DNA from: Flavobacteriales bacterium UBA7878
GTDB lineage: Bacteria > Bacteroidota > Bacteroidia > Flavobacteriales > Schleiferiaceae
Assembly (NCBI GenBank): GCA_002501205.1
Contig: DLRW01000035.1
Span: 1 to 19,820, forward strand
DNA length: 19,820 nucleotides
Direction: 5' to 3'
Shown: piece after piece, positions 1 to 6,589 of the stretch
Position numbering within the stretch: the first letter of the stretch is position 1
Layout: every line of letters begins with the position of its first letter
Made by a program: the position numbers and the translations under genes
The notes under the pieces: model-generated
What the model was told of the DNA's origin: nothing
The model's database searches: none
Seen by the model: the letters and a program-made list of their open reading frames with translations, nothing else

Positions 1-448
1 AGGTTGCGTCAAACAAACTGATTAGGCTACCGAAATCTCGGCTTGTAGCTGGGTCCCAGCTTACTTCTTCACCGGTCTCGAAACCAATGGCAAAGCCCAT
101 TTCAGCAAAATAAGTGCTGTAGCCAAATTGACGAGTACGCATTTTAATTTGCAGTGGAATTTGGATGAATCCTGCTCGGTAATCAGTTGTGGTGTCATTG
201 ATCTCGAGGGAACCACCGCGGTTTAAATATTCGAAGCCGGAGGTAAAAGCATAGCGATCGGCAAAGGAATATTCAGCTAATCCCCCAAAACCAAAAAGCA
301 GGGCGGAGCCGGTATTGGCGTTTCCCTGATTGCTGTTGAGGTAACTAAGTTGGCTGCTGCCAATAATTCCCAGTTGAAAATTGCGTTCCTGAGCTAATAA
401 ACTGCCGCTGCTAAGAAGCAATAAGGCGGCATAGAGATAGATTCGCAT
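1..448 (-). CDS. Outer-membrane beta-barrel protein, N-terminal part (partial)
   Basis: Reading the minus strand from the ATG at 448 gives an open frame of 149 codons that runs off the window edge, so the C-terminus is missing. The protein starts with a classic signal peptide (MRIYLYAALLLLSSGSLLAQ, cleavage expected after AQ at residue 20). After it come alternating hydrophobic/polar stretches with many Gly, Tyr and Phe residues, typical of outer-membrane beta strands (for example around YSFADRYAFTSGFEY and AGFIQIPLQIKMRTRQFGYS). This resembles the small porin-like barrels (OMP_b-brl families) common in Bacteroidota. It is divergent from gldB, with only 39 bp between the starts. No specific function can be assigned. 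Confidence 0.8.
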   Translation of the reverse strand, partial: MRIYLYAALLLLSSGSLLAQERNFQLGIIGSSQLSYLNSNQGNANTGSALLFGFGGLAEYSFADRYAFTSGFEYLNRGGSLEINDTTTDYRAGFIQIPLQIKMRTRQFGYSTYFAEMGFAIGFETGEEVSWDPATSRDFGSLISLFDAT

Positions 449-455
449 AGATGCT

Positions 456-473
456 TAGTTTTGAACAAAATTA
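456..473. promoter_or_regulatory. Divergent -7 promoter motifs between barrel gene and gldB
   Basis: The 39-bp gap holds a Bacteroidota-type -7 motif on each strand: TAGTTTTG at 456-463 (plus, towards gldB) and TAATTTTG at 466-473 read on the minus strand (towards the barrel gene). Both match TAnnTTTG. I found no TTG at the usual -33 distance for either, so this is a motif-level call only. Confidence 0.35.
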
Positions 474-487
474 AGACCCTTCCAACA

Positions 488-1462
488 ATGAAGCGCCTTT
501 TGTTATTTGTTTTCTGCACAATCCTGTTCACGATTTCTTGTGATGAGGATCCACAGATTAATTTGGATCAGATTTCTATTAACACAGAAGTACAACGTTT
601 TGATCGCGCCTTTTATACTTTGGATACCACTCATTTTGAGGAGGGTTTAAATGCCATCAGGGAAAAGTATGCGCCATTCTTTAGTAATGAGGCAGAAATG
701 ATCTTCTGGCGGAATCAGCGTAAGGATGAATTGCAAAACAAACTTTTTGCGCTCACCGAGCAGGAGTTTGGCGACATGACGAATTGGGAGCAGGAGCTTA
801 ATCGCTTGATGAAACGTTACTATTATTATTTCGGAACTGAGGATAGCCTCGAGGTCTTTACTTATATCTCTCGCCTGGATTTTAATTATCCGATAGTTGT
901 TTCTAAACCTTACATATTTATCGCTCTTGATCTTTATTTAGGAGAAGCGGCCAAAGAGTATTATGAAATCTTGCCTCAGTATTTACAATACCATCGGCAG
1001 TCGCAATTTATGTTGCGGGATGTGGCCTATGCCCTGGCGGAGAAGCGCGTACCTAAGCCCGCGGAACCGGTAAGCCTTTTAGATGCGATGCTTTATCAGG
1101 GGAAACTTTTGAAGCTCACCGAATTGTTGTTGGGTGAGGTAGAGGAAGGAACCTTAATGGTATATCCACCGGAGAAGCAGAAATTTTGTGTAGAGCATGA
1201 AAAGGAGATGTGGATTTATTTCATTGAGCAACAAATGCTCTTTAAAAGTGATGAAGAGCTCAAGCGTCGCTTTATGTCCGTGGCCCCTTTTTCGAAGTTC
1301 CGCACCAATATTGATGCAGAAACCCCCGGTCGCGTAGGTTGGTGGTTTGGATACAGGGTTTTAGAGGCCTATTTGGATGAGTATCCTGAGCAAGGATTGG
1401 CAGAATGGCTAGGAGAGATGGACAGCCGCAAGATTCTTAAGCTCTCTTCCTATAAGCCTTAG
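488..1462 (+). CDS. gldB: Gliding motility lipoprotein GldB
   Basis: Lipoprotein of 324 aa when started at the ATG at 488; the frame is open further back to a TTG at 461, but only the ATG places a normal lipoprotein signal (MKRLLLFVFCTILFTISC, lipid Cys at residue 18, followed by acidic DED). The mature part, beginning with INLDQISINTEVQRFDRAFY and containing the helical, Trp/Tyr-rich region ending GRVGWWFGYRVLEAYL, looks like GldB. GldB is a lipoprotein needed for gliding in Flavobacterium johnsoniae, though homologues also occur in non-gliding Bacteroidota. The next gene is gldC, its usual partner, 63 bp downstream. Its biochemical activity is not established. Confidence 0.88.
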   Translation: MKRLLLFVFCTILFTISCDEDPQINLDQISINTEVQRFDRAFYTLDTTHFEEGLNAIREKYAPFFSNEAEMIFWRNQRKDELQNKLFALTEQEFGDMTNWEQELNRLMKRYYYYFGTEDSLEVFTYISRLDFNYPIVVSKPYIFIALDLYLGEAAKEYYEILPQYLQYHRQSQFMLRDVAYALAEKRVPKPAEPVSLLDAMLYQGKLLKLTELLLGEVEEGTLMVYPPEKQKFCVEHEKEMWIYFIEQQMLFKSDEELKRRFMSVAPFSKFRTNIDAETPGRVGWWFGYRVLEAYLDEYPEQGLAEWLGEMDSRKILKLSSYKP

Positions 1463-1503
1463 GAAAGGCAAGGAAAATTGCGGTTCAATTAAATCGGGGC
1501 TTT

Positions 1504-1511
1504 TACCTTTG
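1504..1511 (+). promoter_or_regulatory. -7 promoter motif upstream of gldC
   Basis: TACCTTTG matches the Bacteroidota TAnnTTTG consensus and ends 14 bp before the gldC ATG, so a transcript from here would have a leader of roughly ten bases. The nearest upstream TTG (1478-1480) is 23 bp away, somewhat longer than usual. It suggests gldC has its own promoter besides read-through from gldB. Confidence 0.4.
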
Positions 1512-1525
1512 CCAAAAATTTGAAT

Positions 1526-1867
1526 ATGGCAGTAGCGCATCGCTCCGATATAAATTTGAACATTGGTCTGGATGAAAATCGGGTTCCCGAGGAAATGACC
1601 TGGTCTGCCGCCGATAGTGGCGTAGAAAACTCGAAAACCAAAGCGGCGATGATCTCTATTTGGGATGAAAAGGCACAAGAGACTTTACGCATTGACCTTT
1701 GGACCAAAGACATGCCTTTGGATCAAATGAAGAAATACATTCACCAAAATATTATGGCTTTAGCCGATACTCTGGAACGTGCCGGAGGGGAGGCTGATTA
1801 TGCCAAGGATCTACGTGAATATGCCCTGGATTTAGGGGAGAAAATGAATGTTCTGAAGCGCGGTTAA
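1526..1867 (+). CDS. gldC: Gliding motility protein GldC
   Basis: Soluble protein of 113 aa without a signal peptide, started at the ATG at 1526 (MAVAHRSDINLNIGLDE); a TTG six bases upstream would only add two residues. The pattern of an N-terminal strand segment, then TWSAADSGVENSKTKAAMISIWD and an amphipathic C-terminal half (LWTKDMPLDQMKKYIHQNI) matches GldC, a small protein encoded next to gldB in gliding flavobacteria that supports efficient gliding and interacts genetically with GldB. Its stop codon TAA (1865-1867) is interlocked with the stop of the convergent engB gene. Confidence 0.88.
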   Translation: MAVAHRSDINLNIGLDENRVPEEMTWSAADSGVENSKTKAAMISIWDEKAQETLRIDLWTKDMPLDQMKKYIHQNIMALADTLERAGGEADYAKDLREYALDLGEKMNVLKRG

Positions 1868-2469
1868 TTCACTTCCAGTTTTCGATTGATCTCCGCGATA
1901 TAGCTGAGGATTTCTGTTTTACCCGCACCAGTCTCCGCTGAAGTGGCAAAGTATACGGGTATTTCTGCCCAGCTTTCCAGCATTTTTTTGTGGTAGACCT
2001 GCAGGTTTTTATTGAGCTGATTGGATTTAAGCTTATCAATCTTGGTGTATACCATAGAAAAAGGTACCTGGTTTTCGCCTAGCCATTCCATGAATTCCAA
2101 ATCGATTTGCTGCGGAGGAATCCTGGAGTCGATTAATACAAATAGGTTTATCAGATTAGGACGTTCTAAGATGTAGTCCTCAATCATTTTCTGAAACTTT
2201 TGACGTGAGTTCTTGCTCACCTTGGCGTAGCCGTATCCTGGGAGATCTACTAAGTACCAGGTTTCATCTACAATGAAGTGATTGATTAATTGGGTTTTTC
2301 CTGGTTTAGAGGAAGTGTGAGCTAGCTTCTTGTTATTCGCCAGGCAATTGATCAAACTGCTTTTGCCCACATTAGAACGACCAATAAAGGCGTATTCGGG
2401 CTTTTTGTCTTGTGGGCACATGGCAATATTGGTATTGCTGATAACGAATTCGACCTGCTTAATTTCCAT
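1864..2469 (-). CDS. engB: Ribosome biogenesis GTP-binding protein YsxC/YihA (EngB)
   Basis: GTPase of 201 aa in the TrmE-Era-EngA-YihA superfamily. All guanine-nucleotide motifs are visible: G1 GRSNVGKS (residues 30-37), the switch I Thr in KPGKTQLINHF (T59), G3 DLPG (75-78), G4 TKID (142-145) and G5 SAE (177-179). Length and N-terminus (MEIKQVEFVIS) fit the family, which is generally essential and acts in assembly of the large ribosomal subunit in the cytoplasm. The start is fixed by this conserved N-terminus and lies only four bases after a -7 promoter motif. It converges on gldC, overlapping by four bases at the stop codons. Confidence 0.96.
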   Translation of the reverse strand: MEIKQVEFVISNTNIAMCPQDKKPEYAFIGRSNVGKSSLINCLANNKKLAHTSSKPGKTQLINHFIVDETWYLVDLPGYGYAKVSKNSRQKFQKMIEDYILERPNLINLFVLIDSRIPPQQIDLEFMEWLGENQVPFSMVYTKIDKLKSNQLNKNLQVYHKKMLESWAEIPVYFATSAETGAGKTEILSYIAEINRKLEVN

Positions 2470-2473
2470 GTGG

Positions 2474-2481
2474 CAAAGGTA
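2474..2481 (-). promoter_or_regulatory. -7 promoter motif directly before engB start
   Basis: Read on the minus strand, TACCTTTG is followed by CCAC and then the engB ATG. The motif matches TAnnTTTG. If the start of transcription lies the usual few bases downstream, the message would begin at or next to the start codon. No TTG is seen at the expected -33 distance. Confidence 0.45.
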
Positions 2482-2531
2482 GGCATGATAAAGAATCAGT
2501 GACTCGAAAATCCAAAATCCTAAAAATTAAG

Positions 2532-2578
2532 ACCTAAAGCCGGCAATTGGAAGTGAAATTGCTTCTATCCATTTAGGT
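2532..2578. repeat. Nested inverted repeat (potential stem-loop)
   Basis: Outer arms ACCTAAA (2532-2538) and TTTAGGT (2572-2578) are perfectly complementary. Inside them GCAATT (2543-2548) and AATTGC (2557-2562) form a second perfect pair with an 8-base loop. The parts between are not paired, so the whole would be an imperfect hairpin of 7 plus 6 bp. It is too far from either gene to be a simple terminator and has no T-run; role unknown. Confidence 0.5.
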
Positions 2579-2812
2579 GGAAAGAGTTGGTAATGGAATA
2601 TTTTATTGCTTCAGAATTGGGTTTTAAGAAAAATAACCGGCCTTTTAAAATGATATAAAATTCAATAATAGAATTTGAGATACTGGTAGTTTTTAGTGGT
2701 TGTTGTTCTTTGTTTGATGAAAATTTGAGAATCAGAATATATTGTTATGTGTCAGGAAAACAGGTGTTAATATTTTACTTGGGGAGTGAATTCCTAATTT
2801 AGGTCTATTGAA

Positions 2813-2841
2813 TTGGTGGAAATGTTATAATACTATATTTG
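2813..2841 (+). promoter_or_regulatory. Promoter-like site upstream of Cys-rich lipoprotein
   Basis: TTG at 2813-2815, an 18-bp spacer, then TATATTTG at 2834-2841 (matches TAnnTTTG). This is the -33/-7 layout of the Bacteroidota housekeeping promoter. It would give a leader of about 100 A/T-rich bases before the ATG at 2950. Confidence 0.5.
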
Positions 2842-2949
2842 TAAATTTAGAGCTTAATTAAGTGAACTTAAAGTTCAAAATTTAGATAAAATAAATATTG
2901 ATTTAAAATTCATTTTTAGCTAGGTTTAAACAAATCAAAATTTAGAAAA

Positions 2950-3603
2950 ATGCAAAGGAATGTGTACTTAGTCGCTGTGTTGATGTTTAGCCTCCTATTA
3001 ACGCAATGCGGTAAAAATGAAACCTGGCAGGGAGCAAGTAAGCAAGGTGTGGAATTAAAAGAGAGTGATTTTAAGCTTTCTATGAAGAATGGAACTTTTC
3101 AAGAATATCTGGTAGTCCCGGATGGTACATGTGGAGCGGAGTCAGGTATTAAAGCCAACCCACAGTATTTCTTCAGTGCTTGCGATGCCGGTGAATTGCG
3201 CATGTTCATCTTAGGTGAACAAGAACAAGAAATTGCCAATGCCTCGCAGGTCTTGAATTGGATGACAAGTGAATTTGGAACTTATGCCAAGGATCTGAAG
3301 TATTATATGGAAGAAAAGTATGCTGTCTCGGATTATCTCATTCAGCAAATGAACATTGCAAGCGGTAATGGTTTTTTCGGGGTGATTTTCAAATTGAAAA
3401 CTTCCGAAGGAGCTCAAGTTTCGGTGCTTGTTTCTAATGTGTCGGAAGGTATTCGTAATGTGGTAGACTGCTTTGGTTCTTGCAGCGATGAAAGCAGAGA
3501 TTGCGCAGAACGCTGGGTTATGGCTACTCCTCCCTATGCCGAATGTACTTGCCAGGGAGATGATTGTCGGATGAATGTTTGGCCAATGATTGGGGAGGAG
3601 TAG
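2950..3603 (+). CDS. Cys-rich lipoprotein of unknown function
   Basis: Protein of 217 aa that I do not recognise. It begins with a lipoprotein signal (MQRNVYLVAVLMFSLLLTQC, lipid Cys at residue 20), so the mature protein is membrane-anchored on the periplasmic side or beyond. The mature part has eight further cysteines: C61, C78 and a C-terminal cluster C174, C178, C185, C199, C201, C206 (spacing C-x3-C-x6-C-x13-C-x-C-x4-C). The even number and the envelope location suit disulfide bonds; a metal site is an alternative. It follows a long AT-rich region with its own promoter-like site and is followed by a possible terminator, so it may be a single-gene transcript. Confidence 0.85.
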   Translation: MQRNVYLVAVLMFSLLLTQCGKNETWQGASKQGVELKESDFKLSMKNGTFQEYLVVPDGTCGAESGIKANPQYFFSACDAGELRMFILGEQEQEIANASQVLNWMTSEFGTYAKDLKYYMEEKYAVSDYLIQQMNIASGNGFFGVIFKLKTSEGAQVSVLVSNVSEGIRNVVDCFGSCSDESRDCAERWVMATPPYAECTCQGDDCRMNVWPMIGEE

Positions 3604-3628
3604 AAAGCAGACCTCCTGAGAATGTAAG

Positions 3629-3654
3629 AAAGGGATGGATAGCATGAGCCCTTT
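3629..3654 (+). terminator. Possible weak terminator hairpin after the Cys-rich lipoprotein gene
   Basis: AAAGGG (3629-3634) pairs with CCCTTT (3649-3654), extended by ATG/CAT (3635-3637 with 3643-3645) with a 3-base bulge and a 5-base loop. It begins 25 bp after the stop codon of the lipoprotein gene. The downstream tract is only TTTAATT, so termination would be weak at best. Confidence 0.3.
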
Positions 3655-3668
3655 AATTGCCGTCGGAT

Positions 3669-3693
3669 AATGGTGTTTAGCAGCAACACCATT
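3669..3693. repeat. Perfect 9-bp inverted repeat before SGNH-hydrolase gene
   Basis: AATGGTGTT (3669-3677) and AACACCATT (3685-3693) are exact reverse complements separated by 7 bases. It lies in the gap between the Cys-rich lipoprotein and the SGNH-hydrolase gene, 81 bp before the latter's start. It could be an RNA hairpin or an operator-like palindrome; no T-run follows. Confidence 0.5.
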
Positions 3694-3774
3694 TGTTCGG
3701 CGGCTTTTCTGTTTATGGGAATCGGGTTCAATGCCAATTCTTTGCTTAGTACCTTAGCGAAAACGACCATTGGA

Positions 3775-4464
3775 ATGCGCAGTATCTACTTTTTGGGCTT
3801 CATTATATGGGCCTGTGCAAAGGGAGGTTCACTGGACTCTATCCCTCCAAGTTCTATGGAGAACTTTAGCTATCTGGCCTTAGGTGATTCGTATACTATT
3901 GGAACCGCGATTGGAGAAGACAGTTCCTATTCGGCCTTATTGGTTGATTCTTTGCTGGCGGCCCATTCCCAGTATTCTGTGGATTATAAAGTGGTAGCCA
4001 AGAATGGCTGGACCACCCAAGACCTTTTGCAAGGGATGGCTAAAGCTGATTTAGATGGGACTTATGATATGGTGACTATTTTAATTGGAGTGAATAATCA
4101 ATATCAAGGTAGGAGTCTGGAGGAGTATAAACGAGAGTTCTTGCAGATTGTATCTCAGGCGGGTACATTGGCAAAGAAGGGTAAGGCTTCCATGCTGGTG
4201 ATTAGCATCCCGGATTGGGGGCAAAGTCCGGCAGGCAACGGGAATCGTGCTCAAATTTCCGCGGAGATTGATGCATTTAATCAAGCTCAAAAAGGCATTT
4301 GTGATAGCCTCGCCATTCCGTTTATTGACATCACAGAATTAAGTCGAAAAGATTCTAATGCGGGTGCCTGGATTGCGGATGATGGTTTGCATTTTTCCAA
4401 GGCAATGCATCAATTATGGATGCGGAAAATATATCCCTATTATTATGCCTTATTGCAGGATTAA
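3775..4464 (+). CDS. SGNH/GDSL-family hydrolase lipoprotein
   Basis: Predicted esterase/lipase of 229 aa. The frame is open back to an ATG at 3670, but the ATG at 3775 gives a proper lipoprotein signal (MRSIYFLGFIIWAC, lipid Cys at residue 14), so I choose it. All four SGNH blocks are visible: GDS with the nucleophile S39, the oxyanion Gly G78 in KNGWT, GVNN (105-108, Asn N107), and DGLH with the catalytic D203 and H206. The family hydrolyses ester or thioester bonds of lipids, or acetyl groups of sugars; the substrate here is unknown. The next gene begins inside its last codons (20-bp overlap), so the two are probably co-translated. Confidence 0.88.
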   Translation: MRSIYFLGFIIWACAKGGSLDSIPPSSMENFSYLALGDSYTIGTAIGEDSSYSALLVDSLLAAHSQYSVDYKVVAKNGWTTQDLLQGMAKADLDGTYDMVTILIGVNNQYQGRSLEEYKREFLQIVSQAGTLAKKGKASMLVISIPDWGQSPAGNGNRAQISAEIDAFNQAQKGICDSLAIPFIDITELSRKDSNAGAWIADDGLHFSKAMHQLWMRKIYPYYYALLQD

Positions 4465-5548
4465 CACAATACTATTGTGTTTTGCTCTTTCTGTTTCACT
4501 CCATTTAAGGGCGCAGAACCCTGTTTCCTATCAGGCTGAAGCTGAATATGGTTTTCTGTTTTTGCATAGCCAGGATGTGGCTCCGATCGGACAATCCTAT
4601 CCTTCTGCCTTTGGATTAAGTGTTCAGCGCTGGCTGCTGGCAGAAAAACATTGGGAAAATTGCTTTTGCTATCCTCGTTTGGGACTGAGCCTCGCTATTC
4701 ATGATTTTGACAATCCTGAAGTTTTAGGCTATGGACTGCCAGTTTATGGTTTTTTAGAGCCTTGGTTTAAGATTGGAGGCCGCTGGTATTTTAATTTAAG
4801 GGCTTCGGTAGGATTAATTTATTTGAGTAAACCTTATGATGCCCTTGAAAATCCTCTGAATTATAGCTACTCATTGCCGCTAAGTGCCTATTTGGTTTTG
4901 GGCCTGGGTACTGCTTATCAGTTTAATGATCATTGGCGAGTGTCGGTACAGGCCCGATACAATCATTCCAGTAATGGCGGGGTGAGAGAGCCCAACAAAG
5001 GTTTGAATTATCCGACTGCGGCTTTGGGTCTGGATTACAGTATTGCCCCGATCAGGCCTCAGGCAAAAGCCAAAAAAGCATTTGATCCTCTTAATCGTAA
5101 GAAACTTTTAAGTCTGCATGGAATATTAGCAGCCAAGGCCGGCGGAATGGTTGGGGAAGGTGTGGATGAACGTGAGGTAACCTATTTGGTTTCTGGAGCT
5201 GCTTTGCGGTATTCGCATCAGTTTAGCCGTAGCTCGGCCCTAATTCTCGAAACGGAGTGGATTAGCAATTTGGCCTTTCGCAAACAAATTGAGCGTCAAG
5301 GTGGCAATCAGAGTCATCAGCAATGGGGCCTGGAATTGGGGCATGAGTTTTTACTCGGAAAGTTCACTTTTAGCCAGGCGGCAGGTTTTTACCTTTTTAA
5401 GGAATACGGTGCTGCCGCTCCCTGGTATCAGCGTTATACGCTGTTGTATAGGCCTCTGCCAGGTTTGGCTTTGGGACCAGGGTTGAAAGCCCATGCGAAT
5501 GTGGCAGAATTTCTGGATTTTAGAATTGTTTACGAGCTAAGGCTGTGA
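4445..5548 (+). CDS. PagL-like outer-membrane acyl hydrolase (lipid A deacylase-related)
   Basis: Protein of 367 aa from the ATG at 4445, which gives a signal peptide (MPYCRINTILLCFALSVSLHLRAQ) and overlaps the SGNH gene by 20 bp. The N-terminal half carries the PagL-type motif HSSNGG (H174, S176, N177) followed by PNKGLN, as in Bacteroidota proteins usually annotated as acyloxyacyl hydrolase. PagL removes a 3-O-linked acyl chain from lipid A in the outer membrane using a His/Ser/Glu triad. In Pseudomonas PagL the Glu lies 14 residues after the His; here that position is N188. The protein is about twice the length of PagL and has extra barrel-like sequence after residue about 215. Family assignment is fairly sure, activity is not. 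Confidence 0.78.
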   Translation: MPYCRINTILLCFALSVSLHLRAQNPVSYQAEAEYGFLFLHSQDVAPIGQSYPSAFGLSVQRWLLAEKHWENCFCYPRLGLSLAIHDFDNPEVLGYGLPVYGFLEPWFKIGGRWYFNLRASVGLIYLSKPYDALENPLNYSYSLPLSAYLVLGLGTAYQFNDHWRVSVQARYNHSSNGGVREPNKGLNYPTAALGLDYSIAPIRPQAKAKKAFDPLNRKKLLSLHGILAAKAGGMVGEGVDEREVTYLVSGAALRYSHQFSRSSALILETEWISNLAFRKQIERQGGNQSHQQWGLELGHEFLLGKFTFSQAAGFYLFKEYGAAAPWYQRYTLLYRPLPGLALGPGLKAHANVAEFLDFRIVYELRL

Positions 5549-5561
5549 GCGTTTCATTCCG

Positions 5562-5569
5562 TAATTTTG
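5562..5569 (+). promoter_or_regulatory. -7 promoter motif upstream of OmpH-like gene
   Basis: TAATTTTG matches TAnnTTTG and lies 17 bp before the ATG at 5587, just after the stop of the PagL-like gene. No convincing -33 TTG is visible. Confidence 0.35.
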
Positions 5570-5586
5570 CAGAAAATTAATTATCC

Positions 5587-6189
5587 ATGAAAAATCGGGC
5601 TTTCCGTTTAAGTCTTTTGGCAGTGGCCAGTGCAAGTATTATCAGTGTAAGTTGTAATGAGGCTCAGTCGGCTACCACGCCAGCCAGCCAGTCTAAATCT
5701 GAGGGGTCAGGCATCTCCATGGCTTATGTGCACAGCGATTCACTTTTAGCTAAGTACGAGCTACACCAGATGTACAAAGGCCAACTGGAACAGAAAGCCA
5801 AAGAGATTGAAAGCGAGTTACAACGCAGAAGTGCCCTTTTTCAGGAAAACGTAGCCAACTTTGAGAAGAGTGCTGCTTCTATGTCTCAGGCTCAAATTCA
5901 ACAAGAACAAATGGAGTTGCAGCAATTGCAGCAAAATTTGATGCGTTACCGTGATGAGCGTGGTCAGGAATTAGCTGATGAGGAGCAAGATCTCAATGAG
6001 CTAATTATGGCAGATATGGATAGCATTCTTAAGATTATTCAGGAGCGTGAGGGTTATGATTTTATTTTCAGTTACGGACCTGCTTCTGAGTTATTGCTAG
6101 CCAACCCTGCCTACGATATTACCGATATAGTAGTAAAGGATCTTAATGAAGCTTATCAAAAAAATAAAGCCACTAAGAAGGAAGACTAA
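5587..6189 (+). CDS. OmpH/Skp-family periplasmic chaperone-like lipoprotein
   Basis: Protein of 200 aa with a lipoprotein signal (lipid Cys at residue 23 in IISVSC), a low-complexity Ser/Ala/Thr linker to about residue 45, then the OmpH/Skp layout. A first strand (ISMAYVHSDSLLAKY) is followed by a long Glu/Gln/Lys-rich coiled coil (about residues 58-150) and a returning segment with strand GYDFIFSYG. Skp-like proteins hold unfolded outer-membrane proteins in the periplasm; Bacteroidota often carry several copies, some as lipoproteins. Its 3' end overlaps the next lipoprotein gene by 44 bp. The exact client is unknown. Confidence 0.85.
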   Translation: MKNRAFRLSLLAVASASIISVSCNEAQSATTPASQSKSEGSGISMAYVHSDSLLAKYELHQMYKGQLEQKAKEIESELQRRSALFQENVANFEKSAASMSQAQIQQEQMELQQLQQNLMRYRDERGQELADEEQDLNELIMADMDSILKIIQEREGYDFIFSYGPASELLLANPAYDITDIVVKDLNEAYQKNKATKKED

Positions 6190-6589
6190 TTCGCTTCTTA
6201 GCTGGGCTTTGGCCCTGCTGGTATTGAGCTTGGTTGCCTGTGAATCAGATGACCCAAGTGAAAATCCCGTGGCCATACGAGATAAGTACCTGGGGCAGTG
6301 GAATGTTACCGAAAACACCGGTATCAACCACCCCCAATTTTATCAAGTAAATATTGTTGCCGGCGATGCCGATGATGAGATTGTGATTGAAGGGCTTTAC
6401 AATGAAGTAAATTCCAAGGTAGTGGCCCTGGTTACAGGAACCCAAATAAGTATTCCCAATCAAAATTCTGCGGGTGTAACTTATGTGGGAAGCGGAACGG
6501 CTAATGCCGATTACTCCCAAATAGCCTTGAGTTTCACGGCCAATGATGGCAGTGGACCAGATCAGATAGAAGCGGTGCTGGTTCCTTAA
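6146..6589 (+). CDS. Small acidic lipoprotein, lipocalin-like, unknown function
   Basis: Protein of 147 aa. The N-terminus has an unusually long basic region (seven Lys/Arg in the first 13 residues) encoded within the overlapping end of the OmpH-like gene. A hydrophobic stretch and the lipobox LVAC follow (lipid Cys at residue 32). The residues after the Cys are ESDDPSE, an acidic pattern similar to the surface-export signals of some Bacteroidota lipoproteins. The mature part starts KYLGQWNVTENTG and consists of short beta-strand-like segments, resembling small lipocalin-like or META-type lipoproteins, but the similarity is too weak for a function. Its stop is interlocked with that of the convergent barrel gene. 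Confidence 0.75.
   Translation: MKLIKKIKPLRRKTNSLLSWALALLVLSLVACESDDPSENPVAIRDKYLGQWNVTENTGINHPQFYQVNIVAGDADDEIVIEGLYNEVNSKVVALVTGTQISIPNQNSAGVTYVGSGTANADYSQIALSFTANDGSGPDQIEAVLVP

Larger units (their letters stand above)
2482..2949. other. AT-rich intergenic region without a convincing gene
   Basis: About 470 bp between the divergent engB and the Cys-rich lipoprotein gene. It is clearly richer in A and T than its surroundings, particularly from about 2830 to 2949, and has no coding frame that I can support on either strand and no tRNA-like fold. Two items stand out and are listed separately: a nested inverted repeat at 2532-2578 and a promoter-like site at 2813-2841. The last 100 bp would be an A/T-rich, weakly structured leader of the lipoprotein message. 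Confidence 0.6.

Noticed and set aside
461..487. TTG at 461 as the start of gldB
   Set aside because: The ATG at 488 gives a normal lipoprotein signal; the upstream part overlaps the divergent promoter motifs.
3670..3774. ATG at 3670 as the start of the SGNH hydrolase
   Set aside because: It would place 35 residues ahead of a clean lipoprotein signal that starts at 3775.
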